Shown: piece by piece, positions 1 through 11,896 of the stretch
Position numbering within the stretch: the first letter of the stretch is position 1
Layout: each line of letters begins with the position of its first letter
From: Symsagittifera roscoffensis
Lineage: Eukaryota > Xenacoelomorpha > Acoela > Convolutidae
Reading direction: 5' to 3'
Assembly: GCF_963678635.1 (NCBI RefSeq)
Contig: NC_087071.1
Coordinates: 32,474,141-32,538,140 of the forward strand
Length of the DNA: 64,000 nucleotides
Program-made: the position numbers and the translations under genes
Notes under the pieces: generated by a model
The model's database searches: none
Told to the model about the DNA's origin: nothing
The model's input: only the letters and a program-made list of their open reading frames with translations

Positions 1-203
1 TCGTGTTTTCCCCTGGAAGATCCAGGAGCAGGTTTGGATCGCGATTCTTTTTCAGACTGACTGCCCAGAAGAGATGGCGTAGCCGATTGCCCCACGAATG
101 CGGTGGAGGAAAACTGCCTTGTTTGAGCGGGTAGGTCGATAATCAGAGATTGCTAACAGCACCATGACAGATTTAACCCTCTACTCAATGAAGGTTGCAA
201 AAG

Positions 204-407
204 TCAATTATATAATTTATTGAAAGTAGTGTTCACAAACTTAGACTGATAGTGTAAGTAGATAGTAGATTTCAAAAATTTAATCAAGTTTTCAAAGAAA
301 TTTGCGTTCAACAAGGAACTTTCGAAAACTGAATTTAGCACCTTGTCTAATTGCAGATTTTCAGACAGGTAGTTTGTATAAAAATTAATGAGTCGACTCA
401 AGGTCAT
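204..407 (-). pseudogene. Leader ORF of macro-repeat, copy 1 (shortened)
   Basis: This is the 67-codon remnant of the 92-codon leader ORF present in every unit. The first 25 codons are out of frame because of an indel near 450-465. It keeps the MTLSRLINFYTNYLSENLQL segment. Function is unknown. It lies immediately upstream, in minus orientation, of where gag would start; the gag copy itself is outside the window on this side. Confidence 0.4.
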
Positions 408-780
408 GAAACAATGAGCGTATCTTGTAATGTATAAACAACAAACACCTTTGCTAAGCTAAACATAGCTCGGCTTAGCACCTAACGATAACCATGAAAA
501 ATTTGACAGACTGCGCGTACCACAAAAAGAGTAAATTGATATTCTTCAGTAAAAAGCGTTTTCAAAAAATAGAAAAAAGCTGTTTTAACTATCAAAAAAC
601 TTGCGGTGAGAAAATTAAAAGGTTTTTTATCACTTAAATGAAGAATTGCAAAAAGTTCAAAATTTTTGAAAACTTTTTAACTTAAGAAAAACAACAATTT
701 AGTTCTTCAGTCAAAGAAAGCTTCGTTAGTAAAAAAAAATTGAATTTTTTCTTCAATACTGTAGCGAAATAGAGTGGAGG

Positions 781-835
781 GGGGATTCGACTCCTCGCAG
801 GGATTCGATCCTCTGCTGGCCCAAAGAACCACCTT
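781..835. other. tRNA-like GC block of the macro-repeat (PBS or B-box-like)
   Basis: The block GGGGATTCGACTCC...GGATTCGATCCTCTGCTGGCCCA contains two words resembling the Pol III B box or tRNA T-arm (GGTTCGANTCC). It is among the best-conserved parts of the array and recurs near 6018, 10575, 15862, 20878, 26180, 29828 and 31466, and inverted near 33060-33115. On the minus strand it starts TGGGCCAGCAGAGG and precedes the leader and gag-like frames, where a retroelement primer-binding site would lie. The distance from the CCA-like end to the T-loop is about three bases short for a normal tRNA 3' end, so neither a PBS nor a tRNA gene is established. Confidence 0.3.
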
Positions 836-1812
836 CTGATGCTATTTTGAGTCATCCCTTTTTAGCGGATCAACTTTTCTTTATTTCTAAAGGTGCCTTC
901 GGCACATATATATATATATATACTAATTGTCAGGCAGTTCTTAGGTCAACGCAATGTTTTGGTCAAAGTTTTCCAAAATCTGCCTTTGGTAGGTCAACTA
1001 CCATGTGAACTGTGAGATTAGGAATTCAATCTGTGAAGCAGTCAATAAAAGTTTTCCCGGCAAAACCACTTGCGTCCTAATTTTTGCAGAAAAAGTTTTT
1101 TGTACGTAAAATTGCGAATTAATTAAAAATTGAAAAGTTTTGAAAGAATTTTTTTTTGTAAATTCTGACTGTTATTTGGGTTCATTTGTCCAAAAATTAC
1201 TCTGGCAAATATGAGTTTAAAAGTTCAATGGAAAAATCACGTGCCAATTTTTTTCCGCTACACAAATAAGCCCTAATTTTGGTAGAAAACAAAGTTGAAT
1301 TAAGAAAAACCAATGTTTTGAAAAACGACAGTTTTTGAAAACATTTCAGCTTTTCTCAAAACTACCCTGCCAAATCTAAGTTTAAGGGTTTTATCGAAAA
1401 ATCGGTTTCGAAAGTTTTTTTGATTTCTTCAAAACTAGTTGAACTCTGAGATTTCAAGCGAAAGAACAATCTATAAGGGTATGCCCTGCATAAGTGATTT
1501 TTCCCAAATTTGTTAGAAATCCACTATGAAATTACGAAATATTTAACCGTTTCAACCATTTTCGGATTTCTTCAAACTTCCCCAAAAACCACCATGACAA
1601 TCTTGATATAGGGAATTTAATCAAACAGATTTTTCAATCTCTGCTGCAAATGCGTGAATTTGTAATTTTGGTAGGTAATCGCCAATTACTATTCTGGTAA
1701 ACGTTCAACTTACAAGACCAATAACGATTTACCTTCCGCATCAGTCCTTTAAAAAAAAAATTGTTAACAAACATTACCTTCTCCAGCGAGGCCCTTTGGG
1801 TTTCATTATTGT

Positions 1813-2052
1813 TTACGGATATGGTGCAGATGCTAGAACGGGTGACTTATAACCTCGATAAAGGGTTAAAGGAGGTTTGATTCCCGCATGTTGCAGAATT
1901 TCAATTATATCACAGTTTTTTCCTTTTTTCATATTTAACACTTTTAGAGCTCTATACCCTTGTTTTGCTTGTGCTTGCGAATTTTGAGTCTCTTTTTTTA
2001 GGTGCAGTTTTTGTATTTGGAAAATTTTGTAAATGAAATCAAAAGTAATCAA
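1813..2052 (-). CDS. Conserved 79-codon minus ORF of the macro-repeat, copy 1
   Basis: An ATG-initiated minus-strand ORF encodes a basic protein (ITFDFIYKIFQIQKLHLKKE...) ending in SPVLASAPYP. Matching frames of the same length occur at 11651, 21988 and 27292; in unit 2 the segment is deleted. The family is not recognised. Persistence of the frame may only reflect recent amplification. Upstream and downstream sequence is AT-rich and shows no linked domain. Confidence 0.3.
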   Translation of the reverse strand: MITFDFIYKIFQIQKLHLKKETQNSQAQAKQGYRALKVLNMKKGKNCDIIEILQHAGIKPPLTLYRGYKSPVLASAPYP

Positions 2053-4446
2053 AAGGGACTCTTTTAGAAAATGTCACTTAGAGCACCAAAAATCTAAAAT
2101 TTTGCCTGATTTCAAGCGTCTCAGAGCGAGGAAAATTAACCATTGTTTATATATTCCCTTGCAGAAAAAAAATTTTGAAAACAAAAGCCGGATTGGCCGA
2201 TGAAGGAGAGAATTAAATGTGTTTTTTTAATTAATTTTATTAAAAATTACAGCTTGTCGTTCGATTTTTTTTTGTCAAAAATATTCAGAGACATTTCCGG
2301 AGTTACTTTAAAATAACTACTGAACACTCTATTTATCAGATGATTAATGTCTCGACTTTGTTGTTGGCGCTTTCGAATTAAACTGTGAGAAAAGTACTTG
2401 CTCTAATATTAAGTTTGCGATGAGCAAGGGTGTTGCAACCATGTCCCAGACATCCTTTCCCTTGCTCAAAGGATGACCAAAATTTTGATGATCGCCTCTT
2501 CTATTTTTTCCTCAGCTAAGAAACGACAATTTGTGCATGTCCTATGTTGGTTGTATATTTACCAACTCCGATTTCAGTATATCTGATTGTTTTCCCTTTT
2601 TTTATTGGGCTTGAAATAATTAGGCTTATACTATCGGTTTGGCGGCCTCATTTTCAAAAGCTTGAATAGGAAAATACATTTTAGTCTTATTGTTTTGAGG
2701 GGGACATTAAAACTTGCTTTTAAACTTGTTGCTCAAGAATTGTTGGCTTTGTTACCACTTTGTTAGACTTGTTTGATTCTAGTGTTACATTCAATTGTCC
2801 TACTTGGCATATTTTACCAGGGAATTGTTTTTGAGGCATAATCAAGACGAGGATATTATAATTTTGGAAGGTAAGTTCTTTCCTTTTGTTCGACAATTTT
2901 CAAAAAAAAAAATTGTTTCTTTTTTTTTACCAGCCTGAAGTTTTTTGGTCTACAATTGATCAGCTGATTGACTTTGGTTCGGCCGATATAATATCGGTTT
3001 TTAGTCCGTTGTTGATTAGTGGTTGAGTTTTCTGTGCATATGTTTGTGTTTCGAGTGGGAAGGGAACTTTTCATTAGGTTTCTAGTCTTTTTAGGGCTTC
3101 TGCTCAGGTGTTTACGGCTTTGATGCCGCTTGGTAAGAATATTTTTTTCTAATTTTGTTTTCTTGGCATTTTTCCAAAATTAGTTTTGTGCATTTTGATA
3201 GATCTAGTTTTTTCGATTTTTTTCTGTTTCTTTTTCGACTTCTCTTTGACTTAGCGTCTTTATTATATTGCATCGCAAATGGCGAGAAGCTCAGTTTTGC
3301 CTCTGTGTCAAACCTTAACCTCCAGTATTCTTCTTACTTGGCTTAGAGTCAACGCATTTGCCTTTGCCCCCTAAAATCTGATGTTCCATTTCCACCCGAA
3401 CGTGCTTTTTTTCTTGTATGTTTGAAATTGAAAAATAATTTTCAGGGAGAATTGGAATTTTGCAATTTTTGTTCGTGTGCAAAAAAATAGATGCTCACCT
3501 TTCGGATTTTTCCTGTAAGCTTTTTTGTTGTAGCTGAAGCGTATCTGGTTTGATTATTCATTTTTTTAAACCTGACGTAGCATATTTTCTCATCCTTTCT
3601 TGTTTTATCATTAAATTGACGCTTTATTTGGCCTAATCAGTTTCGAAACAAAATTTATTGGATTATTTAATTCATTTTGATTCTTTTGAAGAATTAGTTA
3701 AGCTTCATAGATAATGCTTAATGGTTGTTTTCAGCTCAAAGTGCGTCTACGCATATAAGGTTGGCTTAGTGTCCAATCGCTTATAACTTTAAGTTCATTT
3801 AATCCTAGTTGTGGTGTTTGCAACAGTTTTTCTGAAATTATTTTTCCACAAACATTTTCAAATTGTTTTCAATTATACAAATTTTTTCTATTCGCTAGCT
3901 CGCAAAAATAAACTTGCGCTGTATCACAAAAAATGCAAAGCTCAGCTTCGCCTCTGCGACTTAAATATAGTTTTCTGGAAATCGATTGCTGAGTTTGTTC
4001 AGTTCTTTGCTTTTTTTACCATCTAGGTTTTTTTAAAATTAAATTACCATTTATGTGAAAGTTGAAAACAAAAGTGTAAACAGTTGAGGTTGATTTAAAT
4101 TGTAACAGCAATCGAATATATAGTCTTTGTAGATTACAATCAGAATGAATATTCCTTCGTAGCAAAAGAAATTATCTAACAAATTGAACAGCTTTTTCCA
4201 AAGTTTTGAAGTTTTTTTTATTTTAGTTTATTCTAAACAAACAGACGCTGTGTTAAAATACAAATAACAACAAGGATAGCCGGCTTCTGTATCACCACAA
4301 AATTTTCGGATCACAATGTAAAAATTGTAAAACGGCCAGCCAGAACTTAGTTTATTTGAGCAAGTTAACAAAATCAGGCAAATTGGAATGCAGTGTTTGG
4401 GGAAAAATAACAAGAAAAACTTAAAAAAAAAAGTTTTTAATTTTAA

Positions 4447-5401
4447 ATTTTTTTTTGCAGAACTGCAAGAATGTGCTGCAAATTTTCCTTTATTTTCAAA
4501 TACATTACAAAAACTAGTTGTGCGGAACACAGCTGTTTATATCCTGGAGAGAAACCATCGCCGCAAAACCAACAAATTTACTGGCTGGATGGCGACCATT
4601 GGTATCCATTTGATTGCCCGCACTTTGTTTTGCTCTCATTAGGATTACTTGCAGACATTATTTTGGAATTTCGTCTGTGTTGTTGGTGTATAAAAAAAGT
4701 TTAAAATAATTTTCAACACTTCTTCCGGTGAATCTTTACGTCTAATCAATTACTTTTGTATTTGAGTCTTCTTCAATCTATCAATGAATCGATCTTTGAT
4801 GACATGGTTTACCTCGCCTAGCATCCAATCACATAGAGCCGCCTGCGATGAAATTCTAGCAATCAAACGTAGTGAAGTATCAATTTTTTTCATGCAAAAA
4901 CCGTCTTGAATCTTTTCATCGTTGACTCTCTTTCTTCTTTGAATAGAGCAATGCTTTTTTCTAGAATACTGTGGGGTTACTTCATTGCATTTTTAGAGTG
5001 TTTTTTCTTTGCAGGAACATTCTCCCTTTTTGTAACCCTAGTAAGAAACTGGGATCTTGTTTTTGATTCTCGCCTCCGTTTTATGGTATTGTAATATGGG
5101 ATTTATTGTCTTTCCCTTGTTAACGCTCCGCGCTTTTTCTTAGACCTTTCTGGAGTTTGCGAAATTCTGACCTTCTTTCTTTGTTTTTTTTACAGCGTTT
5201 CCTTCTTTTTCTACTTCTGTTATAGGTGAGTGTTCATCGTGTTTTCCCCTGGAAGATCCAGGAGCAGGTTTGGATCGCGATTCTCTTTCAGACTGACTGC
5301 CCAGAAGAGATGGCCTAGCCGATTGCCCCACGAATGCGGTGGAGGAAAACTGCCTTGTTTGAGCGGGTAGGTCGATAATGAGAGATTGCTAACAGCACCA
5401 T
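4447..5401 (-). pseudogene. Gag-like polyprotein fragment, unit 1
   Basis: Read 5' to 3' on the minus strand from the ATG at 5401, the region has three parts. The first is a Ser/Lys/Glu-rich basic segment (SKPAPGSSRGKHDEHSPITE, about 5331-5094). The second is a capsid C-terminal type segment (LCDWMLGEVNHVIKDRFIDR, then RRKDSPEETL, about 5000-4740), which follows the C-x-mIrDRfi-x-iq-x-LL pattern of retroelement Gag proteins. The third has a zinc-knuckle-like CWFCGGGFSPGYKQLCSA followed in another frame by CNVFENKGKFAAHSC. In-frame stops and frameshifts separate the pieces, so this copy is not translatable as one protein. A nucleic-acid-binding Gag is the family role; here it is inferred to be a relic. 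Confidence 0.6.
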
Positions 5402-5439
5402 GACAGATTTAACCCTCTACTCAATGAAGGTTGCAAAAG

Positions 5440-5718
5440 TCAATTATATAATTTATTGAAAGTAGTGTTCACAAACTTAGAATGATAGTGTACGTAGATA
5501 GTAGATTTCAAAAATTTAATCAAGTTTTCAAAGAAATTTGCGTTCAACAAGGAACATTCGAAAACTGAATTTAGCACCTTGTCTAATTGCAGATTTTCAG
5601 ACAGGTAGTTTGTATGAAAATTAATAAGTCGACTCAAGGTCATGAAACAATGAGCGTATCTTGTAATGTATAAACAACAAACAGCTTTGCTATAGCTAAA
5701 CATAGCCCGGCTTAGCAC
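5440..5718 (-). CDS. Leader ORF of macro-repeat, unit 1 (92 codons)
   Basis: A minus-strand ORF begins MLSRAMFSYSKAVCCLYITR and ends FVNTTFNKLYN. Full-length equivalents exist at 15283, 20298, 25606 and, inverted, 33405; shortened or chimeric forms are at 204, 10049 and 30880. It lies directly 5' of the gag-like frame, 39 bp from its ATG. The protein is rich in Asn, Leu and Phe with one weak hydrophobic stretch; no domain is recognised. It may be an untranslated leader that happens to stay open, or the N-terminus of Gag separated by a stop. Confidence 0.4.
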   Translation of the reverse strand: MLSRAMFSYSKAVCCLYITRYAHCFMTLSRLINFHTNYLSENLQLDKVLNSVFECSLLNANFFENLIKFLKSTIYVHYHSKFVNTTFNKLYN

Positions 5719-8700
5719 CTAACGATAACCATGAAAAATTTGACAGACTGCGCGTACCACAAAAAGAGTAAATTGATATTCTTCAGTAAAAAGCGTTTTA
5801 AAAAAATAGAAATAAGCTGTTTTAACTATCAAAAAACTTGCGGTGAGAAAATTAAAAGGTTTTCAATCACTTAAATGAAGAATTACAAAAAGTTCAAAAT
5901 TTTTGAAAACTTTTTAACTTAAGAAAAACAACAATTTAGTTCTTCAGTCAAAGAAAGCTTCGTTAGTAAAAAAAATTGAATTTTTTCTTCAATACTGTAG
6001 CGAAATAGAGTGGAGGGGGGATTCGACTCCTCGCAGGGATTCGATCCTCTGCTGGCCCAAAGAACCACCTTCTGATGCTATTTTGAGTCATCCCTTTTTA
6101 GCGGATCAACTTTTCTTTATTTCTAAAGGTGCCTTCGGCACATATATATACTATTTGTCAGGCAGTTCTTAGGTCAACGCAATGTTTTGGTCAAAGTTTT
6201 CCAAAATCTGCCTTTGGTAGGTCAACTACCATGTGAACTGTGAGATTAGGAATTCAATCTGTGAAGCAGTCAATAAAAGTTTTCCCGGCAAAACCACTTG
6301 CGTCCTAATTTTTGCAGAAAAAGTTTTTTGTACGTAAAATTGCGAATTAATTAAAAATTGAAAAGTTTTGAAAGAATTTTTTTTTGTAAATTCTGACTGT
6401 TATTTGGGTTCATTTGTCCAAAAATTACTCTGGCAAATATGAGTTTAAAAGTTCAATGGAAAAATCACGTGCCAATTTTTTTCCGCTACACAAATAAGCC
6501 CTACTTTTGGTAGAAAACAAAGTTGAATTAAGAAAAACCAATGTTTTGAAAAACGACAGTTTTTGAAAACATTTCAGCTTTTCTCAAAACTACCCTGCCA
6601 AATCTAAGTTTAAGGGTTTTATCGAAAAATCGGTTTCGAAAGTTTTTTTGATTTCTTCAAAACTAGTTGAACTCTGAGATTTCAAGCGAAAGAACAATCT
6701 ATAAGGGTATGCCCTGCATAAGTGATTTTTCCCAAATTTGTTAGAAATCCACTATGAAATTACGAAATATTTAACCGTTTCAACCATTTTCGGATTTTTT
6801 CAAATTTCCCCAAAAACCACCATGACAATCTTGATATAGGGAATTTAATCAAACAGATCTTTCAATCTCTGCTGCAAATGCGTGAATTTGTAATTTTGGT
6901 AGTTGTTCGCCAATTTCCATTTTGGTAAATGTCCAACTTTTGACGTTGTGGCACATCTCCGCTGCAAAAGCATGTATTTGTAATTTTCGTAGGTAATCGC
7001 CAATTACTAATTTAGTAAACGTTCAACTTACAAGACCAATAACGAGTTTCCTTTCGCATCAGTCCTTTTTAAAAAAAAATTGTTATCAAACATTATCATC
7101 TCCAGCGTGGCCCTTTGGGTTTCATTATTGTTTACGGATATGGTGCAGATGCTAGAAATAATTAGGCTTATACTATCGGTTTAGCGGCCTCACTTTCAAA
7201 AGCTTGAATAGGAAAATACATTTTAGTCTTATTGTTTTGAGGGGGACATTAAAATTTGCTTTTAACTTTGTTGCTCAAGAATTGTTGGCTTTGTTACCAC
7301 TTTGTTAGACTTGTTTGATTCTAGTGTTACATTCAATTGTCCTACTTGGCATATTTTACCTAGGAATTGTTTTTGAGGCATAATCAAGACGAGGATATTA
7401 TAATTTGAGAAGGTAAGTTCTTTCCTTTTGTTCGACAATTTTCAAAAAAAAAATTTGTTTCTTCTTTTTTATCAGCCTAAAGTTTTTTGGTCTACAATGG
7501 ATCAGCTGATTGACTTTGGTTCGGCCAATATAATATCGGTTTTTAGTCCGTTGTTGATTAGTGGTTGAGTTTTCTGTGCATATGGTTGTGTTTCGAGTGG
7601 GAAGGGAACTTTTCATTAGGTTTCTAGTCTTTTTAGGGCTTCTGCTCAGGTGTTTACGGCTTTGATGCCGCTTGGTAAGAATATTTTTTTCTAATTTTGT
7701 TTTCTTGGCATTTTTCCAAAACTAGTTTTGTACATTTTGATAGATCTAGATTTTTCGATTTTTTTCAGTTTCTTTTTCGACTTCTCTTTGACTTAGGGTC
7801 TTTATTATATTGCATCGCAAATGGCGAGAAGCTCAGTTTTGCCTCTGTGTCAAACCTTCACCTCCAGTATCCTTCTTACTTGGTTTAGAGTCAACGCATT
7901 TGCCTTTGCCCCCTAAAATCTGATGTTCCATTTCCACCCGAACGTGCTTTTTTTCTTGCATGTTTGAAATTGAAAAATAATTTTCAGGGAGAATTGGAAT
8001 TGTGCAATTTTTGTTCGTGTGCAAAAAAATAGATGCTCACCTTTCGGATTTTTCCTGTAAGCTTTTTTGTTGTAGCTGAAGCGTATCTGGTTTGATTATT
8101 CATTTTTTTAAACCTGACGTAGCATATTTTCTCATCCTTTCTTGTTTTATCACTAAATTGACGCTTTATTTGGCCTAATCAGTTTCGAAACAAAATTTAT
8201 TGGATTATTTAATTCATTTTGATTCTTTTGAAGAATTAGTTAAGCTTCATAGATAATACTTAATGGTTGTTTTCAGCTCAAAGTGCGTCTACGCATATAA
8301 GGTTGGCATAGTGTCCAATCGCTTATTTATAACTTTAAGTTCATTTAATCCTAGTTGTGGTGTTTTGCAACAGTTTTTCTGAAATTATTTTTCCACAAAC
8401 ATTTTCAAATTGTTTTCAATTATACAAATTTTTTCTATTCGCTAGCTCGCAAAAATAAACTTGCGCTGTATCACAAAAAATGCAAAGCTCAGCTTCGCCT
8501 CTGCGACTTAAATATAGTTTTCTGGAAATCGATTGCTTGTTGTTCAGTTCTTTGTTTTTTTTTACCATCTAGGTTTTTTAAATTAAATTACCATTTATGT
8601 GAAAGTTGAAAACAAAAGTGCAAACAGTTGAGGTTGATTTAAATTGTAACAGCAATCGAATATATAGTCTTTTTAGATTACAATCAGAATGAATATTCCT

Positions 8701-8984
8701 TCGTAGCAAAGGAAATTATCTAACAAATTGAACAGCTTTTTCCAAAGTTTTGAAGTTTTTTTATTTTAGTTTGTTCTACACAAACAGACGCTGTGTTAAA
8801 ATACAAATAACAACAAGGATAACCGGCTTCTGTATCACCACAAAATTTTCGGATCACAATGTAAAAATTGTAAAACGGCCAGCCAGAACTTTAGTTTATT
8901 TGAGCAAGTTAATAAATCAGGCAAATTGGAATGCAGTGTTTGGGGAAAAATAACAAGAAAAACTGAAAAAAAAAGTTTTTTTTT

Positions 8985-9957
8985 TTAAATTTTTTTTGCA
9001 GAACTGCAACAATGTGCTACAAATTTTCCTTTATTTTCAAATACATTACAAAAACTAGTTGTGCGGAACACAGCTGTTTATATCCTGGAGAGAAACCATC
9101 GCCGCAAAACCAACAAATTTACTGGCTGGATGGCGACCATTGGTATCCATTTGATTGCCCGCGCTTTGTTTTGCTCTCCTTAGGATTACTTGCAGACATT
9201 AGTTTTGGAATTTCGTCTGTGTTGTTGGTGTATAATAAAAGTTTAAAATAATTTTCAACGTTTCTTCCGGTGAATCTTTACGTCTAATCAATTACTTTTG
9301 TATTTGAGTCTTCTTCAATCTATCAATGAATCGATCTTTGATGACATGGTTTACCTCGCCTAGCATCCAATCACATAGAGCCGCCTGCGATGAAATTCTA
9401 GCAATTAAACGTAGTGAAGTATCAATTACTTTCATGCAAAAACCGTCTTGAATCTTTTCATTGTTGACTCTCTTTCTTCTTTGAATAGAGCAATGCTTTT
9501 TTCTAGAATACTGTGGGGTTACTTCATTGCATTTTTAGAGTGTTTTTTCTTTGCAGGAACATTCTCCCTTTTTGTAACCCTAGTAAGAAACTGGGATCTT
9601 GTTTTTGATTCTCGCCTCCGTGTTATGGAATTGTAATGTGGGATTTATTGTCTTTCCCTTTCGATTGGAAAGACAATAAATTCCCTTGTATTGTTCTTCG
9701 ACCTTTTTGTTGTTTGCGAAATTCTGACCTTCCTTCTTTGTTTTTTTGACAGCGTTTCCTTCTTTTTCTACTTCTGATATAGGTGAGTGTTCATCGTGTT
9801 TTCCCCTGGAAGATCCAGGAGCAGGTTTGGATCGCGATTCTCTTTCAGACTGACTGCCCAGAAGAGATGGCCTAGCCGATTGCCCCACGAATGCGGTGGA
9901 GGAAAACTGCCTTGTTTGAGCGGGTAGGTCGATAATGAGAGATTGCTAACAGCACCA
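8985..9957 (-). pseudogene. Gag-like fragment, unit 2
   Basis: This has the same arrangement as the unit 1 copy: ATG at 9957, basic segment in the frame 9888-9580, capsid-like segment around 9560-9280, zinc knuckle on the complement of about 9060-9130. A local change near 9660-9690 replaces part of the basic segment: CTTTCCCTTTCGATTGGAAAG is a small hairpin absent from other units. The frames are interrupted by stops. Confidence 0.55.
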
Positions 9958-10048
9958 TGACAGATTTAACCCTCTAACTCAATGAAGGTTGCAAAAGTCA
10001 ATTATATAAATTATTGAAAGTAGTGTTTACAAACATAGACTGATAGTG

Positions 10049-10276
10049 TCAGTAGATACTAGATTTCATAAATTTATTCAAGTTTTCAAAGAAATTTGAG
10101 TTCAACACGGAACTTTCGAAAACTGAATTTAGCACCTTGACTAATTGCAGATTTTCAGACAAGTAGTTTGTATAAAAATTAATGAGTCGACTCAAGGTCA
10201 TGAAACAATGAGCGTATCTTGTAATGTATAAACAATAAACAGCTTTGCTATAGCTAAACATAGCTGGGCTTAGCAC
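10049..10276 (-). pseudogene. Leader ORF, unit 2/3 boundary (truncated to 75 codons)
   Basis: Leader ORF copy with a premature stop (KSSIY then stop), so the last 17 codons are lost. The N-terminus MLSPAMFSYSKAVYCLYITR is intact. Confidence 0.35.
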
Positions 10277-11650
10277 CTAACGATAACCATGATAAATTTG
10301 ACAGACTGCGCGTACCACAAAAAGAGTAAATTGATATTCTTCAGTAAAAACCGTTTTCAAAAAATAGAAAAAAGCTGTTTTAACTATCAAAAAACTTGCG
10401 GTGAGAAAATTAAAAGGTTTTCAATCACTTAAATGAAGAATTACAAAAAGTTCAAAATTTTTGAAAACTTTTTATTTTAAGAAAAACAACAATTTAGTTC
10501 TTCAGTCAAAGAAAGCTTCGTTAGTAAAAAAAATTGAAGCTTTTCTTCAATACTGTAGCGAAACAGAGTGGAGGGGGGATTCGACTCCTCGTAGGGATTC
10601 GATCCTCTGCTGGCCCAAAGAACCACCTTCTGATGCTATTTTGAATCATCCCTTTTTAGCGGAACAATTTTCTTTTATTTCTAAAGGTGCCTTCGGCACA
10701 AATATATACTAATTGTGAGGCAGTTCTTAGGTCAACGCAATGTTTTGGTCAAAGTTTTCCAAAATCTGCTTTTGGTAGGTCAACTACCATGTGAACTGTG
10801 AGATTAGGAATTCAATCTGTGAAGCAGTCAATAATAGTTTTCTCGGCAAAACCACTTGCGTCCTAATTTTTGCAGAAAAGTTTTTTGTACGTAAAATTAC
10901 GAATTATTTAAAAATTGAAAAGTTTTGTACGATTTTTTTTTCGTAAATTCTGACTGTTATTTGGGTTCATTTGTCAAAAATTACTCTGGCAAATGTGAGT
11001 TAAAAAGTTCAATGCAAAATTCACGTGCCACTTTTGGTAGAAAACAAAGTTGAACTAGGAAAAACCAATGTTTTGAAAAATGACAGTTTCTGAAAACATT
11101 TCAGCTTTTCTCAAAAACTACCCTGCCAAATCTAAGTTTAAGGGTTTTATCGAAAAATCGGTTTCGAAAGTTTTTTGATTTCTTCAAAACTTGTTGAACT
11201 CTGAGATTTCAAGCGAAAGAACAATCTATAAGGGTATGCCCTGCATAAGTGATTTTTCCCAAATTTGTTAGAAATCCACTATGAAATTACGAAATATTTA
11301 ACCGTTCAACCATTTTCGGATTTCTTCAAATTTCCCCAAAAACCACCATGACAATCTTGATATAGGGAATTTGATCAAACAGATTTTTCAATCTCCGCTG
11401 CAAATGCGTGAATTTGTAATTTTGGTAGTTGTTCGCCAATTTCCATTTTGGTAAATGTCCAACTTTTGACGTTGTGGCAAATCTCCGCTGCAAAAGCATG
11501 TATTTGTAATTTTGGTAGGTAATCGCCAATTACTAATTTAGTAAACGTTCAACTTACAAGACCAATAACGAGTTTCCTTTCGCATCAGTCCTTTTTTAAA
11601 AAAAATTGTTATCAAACATTATCATCTCCAGCGTGGCCCTTTGGGTTTCA

Positions 11651-11896
11651 TTATTGTTTATGATATGGTGCAGATGCTAGAACGGGTGACTTATAACCTC
11701 GATAAAGGGTTAAAGGAGGTTTGATTCCCGCATGTTGCAGAATTTCAATTATATCACTTTTTTTTCCTTTTTTCATATTTAACACTTTTAGAGCTCTATA
11801 CCCTTGTTTTGCTTGTGCTTGCGAATTTTGAGTCTCTTTTTTTAGGTGCAGTTTTTGTATTTGGAAAATTTTGTAAATGAAATCAAAAGTAATCAA
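11651..11896 (-). CDS. Conserved ~80-codon minus ORF of the macro-repeat, unit 3
   Basis: Copy of the ORF at 1813, with the C-terminus altered to APYHKQ by a one-base loss in the segment TTTATGATATGG. Family unknown. Confidence 0.3.
   Translation of the reverse strand: MITFDFIYKIFQIQKLHLKKETQNSQAQAKQGYRALKVLNMKKGKKSDIIEILQHAGIKPPLTLYRGYKSPVLASAPYHKQ

Noticed and set aside
781-835. A genuine tRNA gene in each macro-repeat unit
   Set aside because: B-box-like words are present but there is no box A at the right distance, no anticodon arm, and the 3' half is about three bases short.
4906-5094. Plus-strand ORF MNLFIVDSLSSLNRAMLFSR repeated in each unit
   Set aside because: Antisense to the capsid-like segment of the gag-like frame; its conservation is explained by unit similarity.
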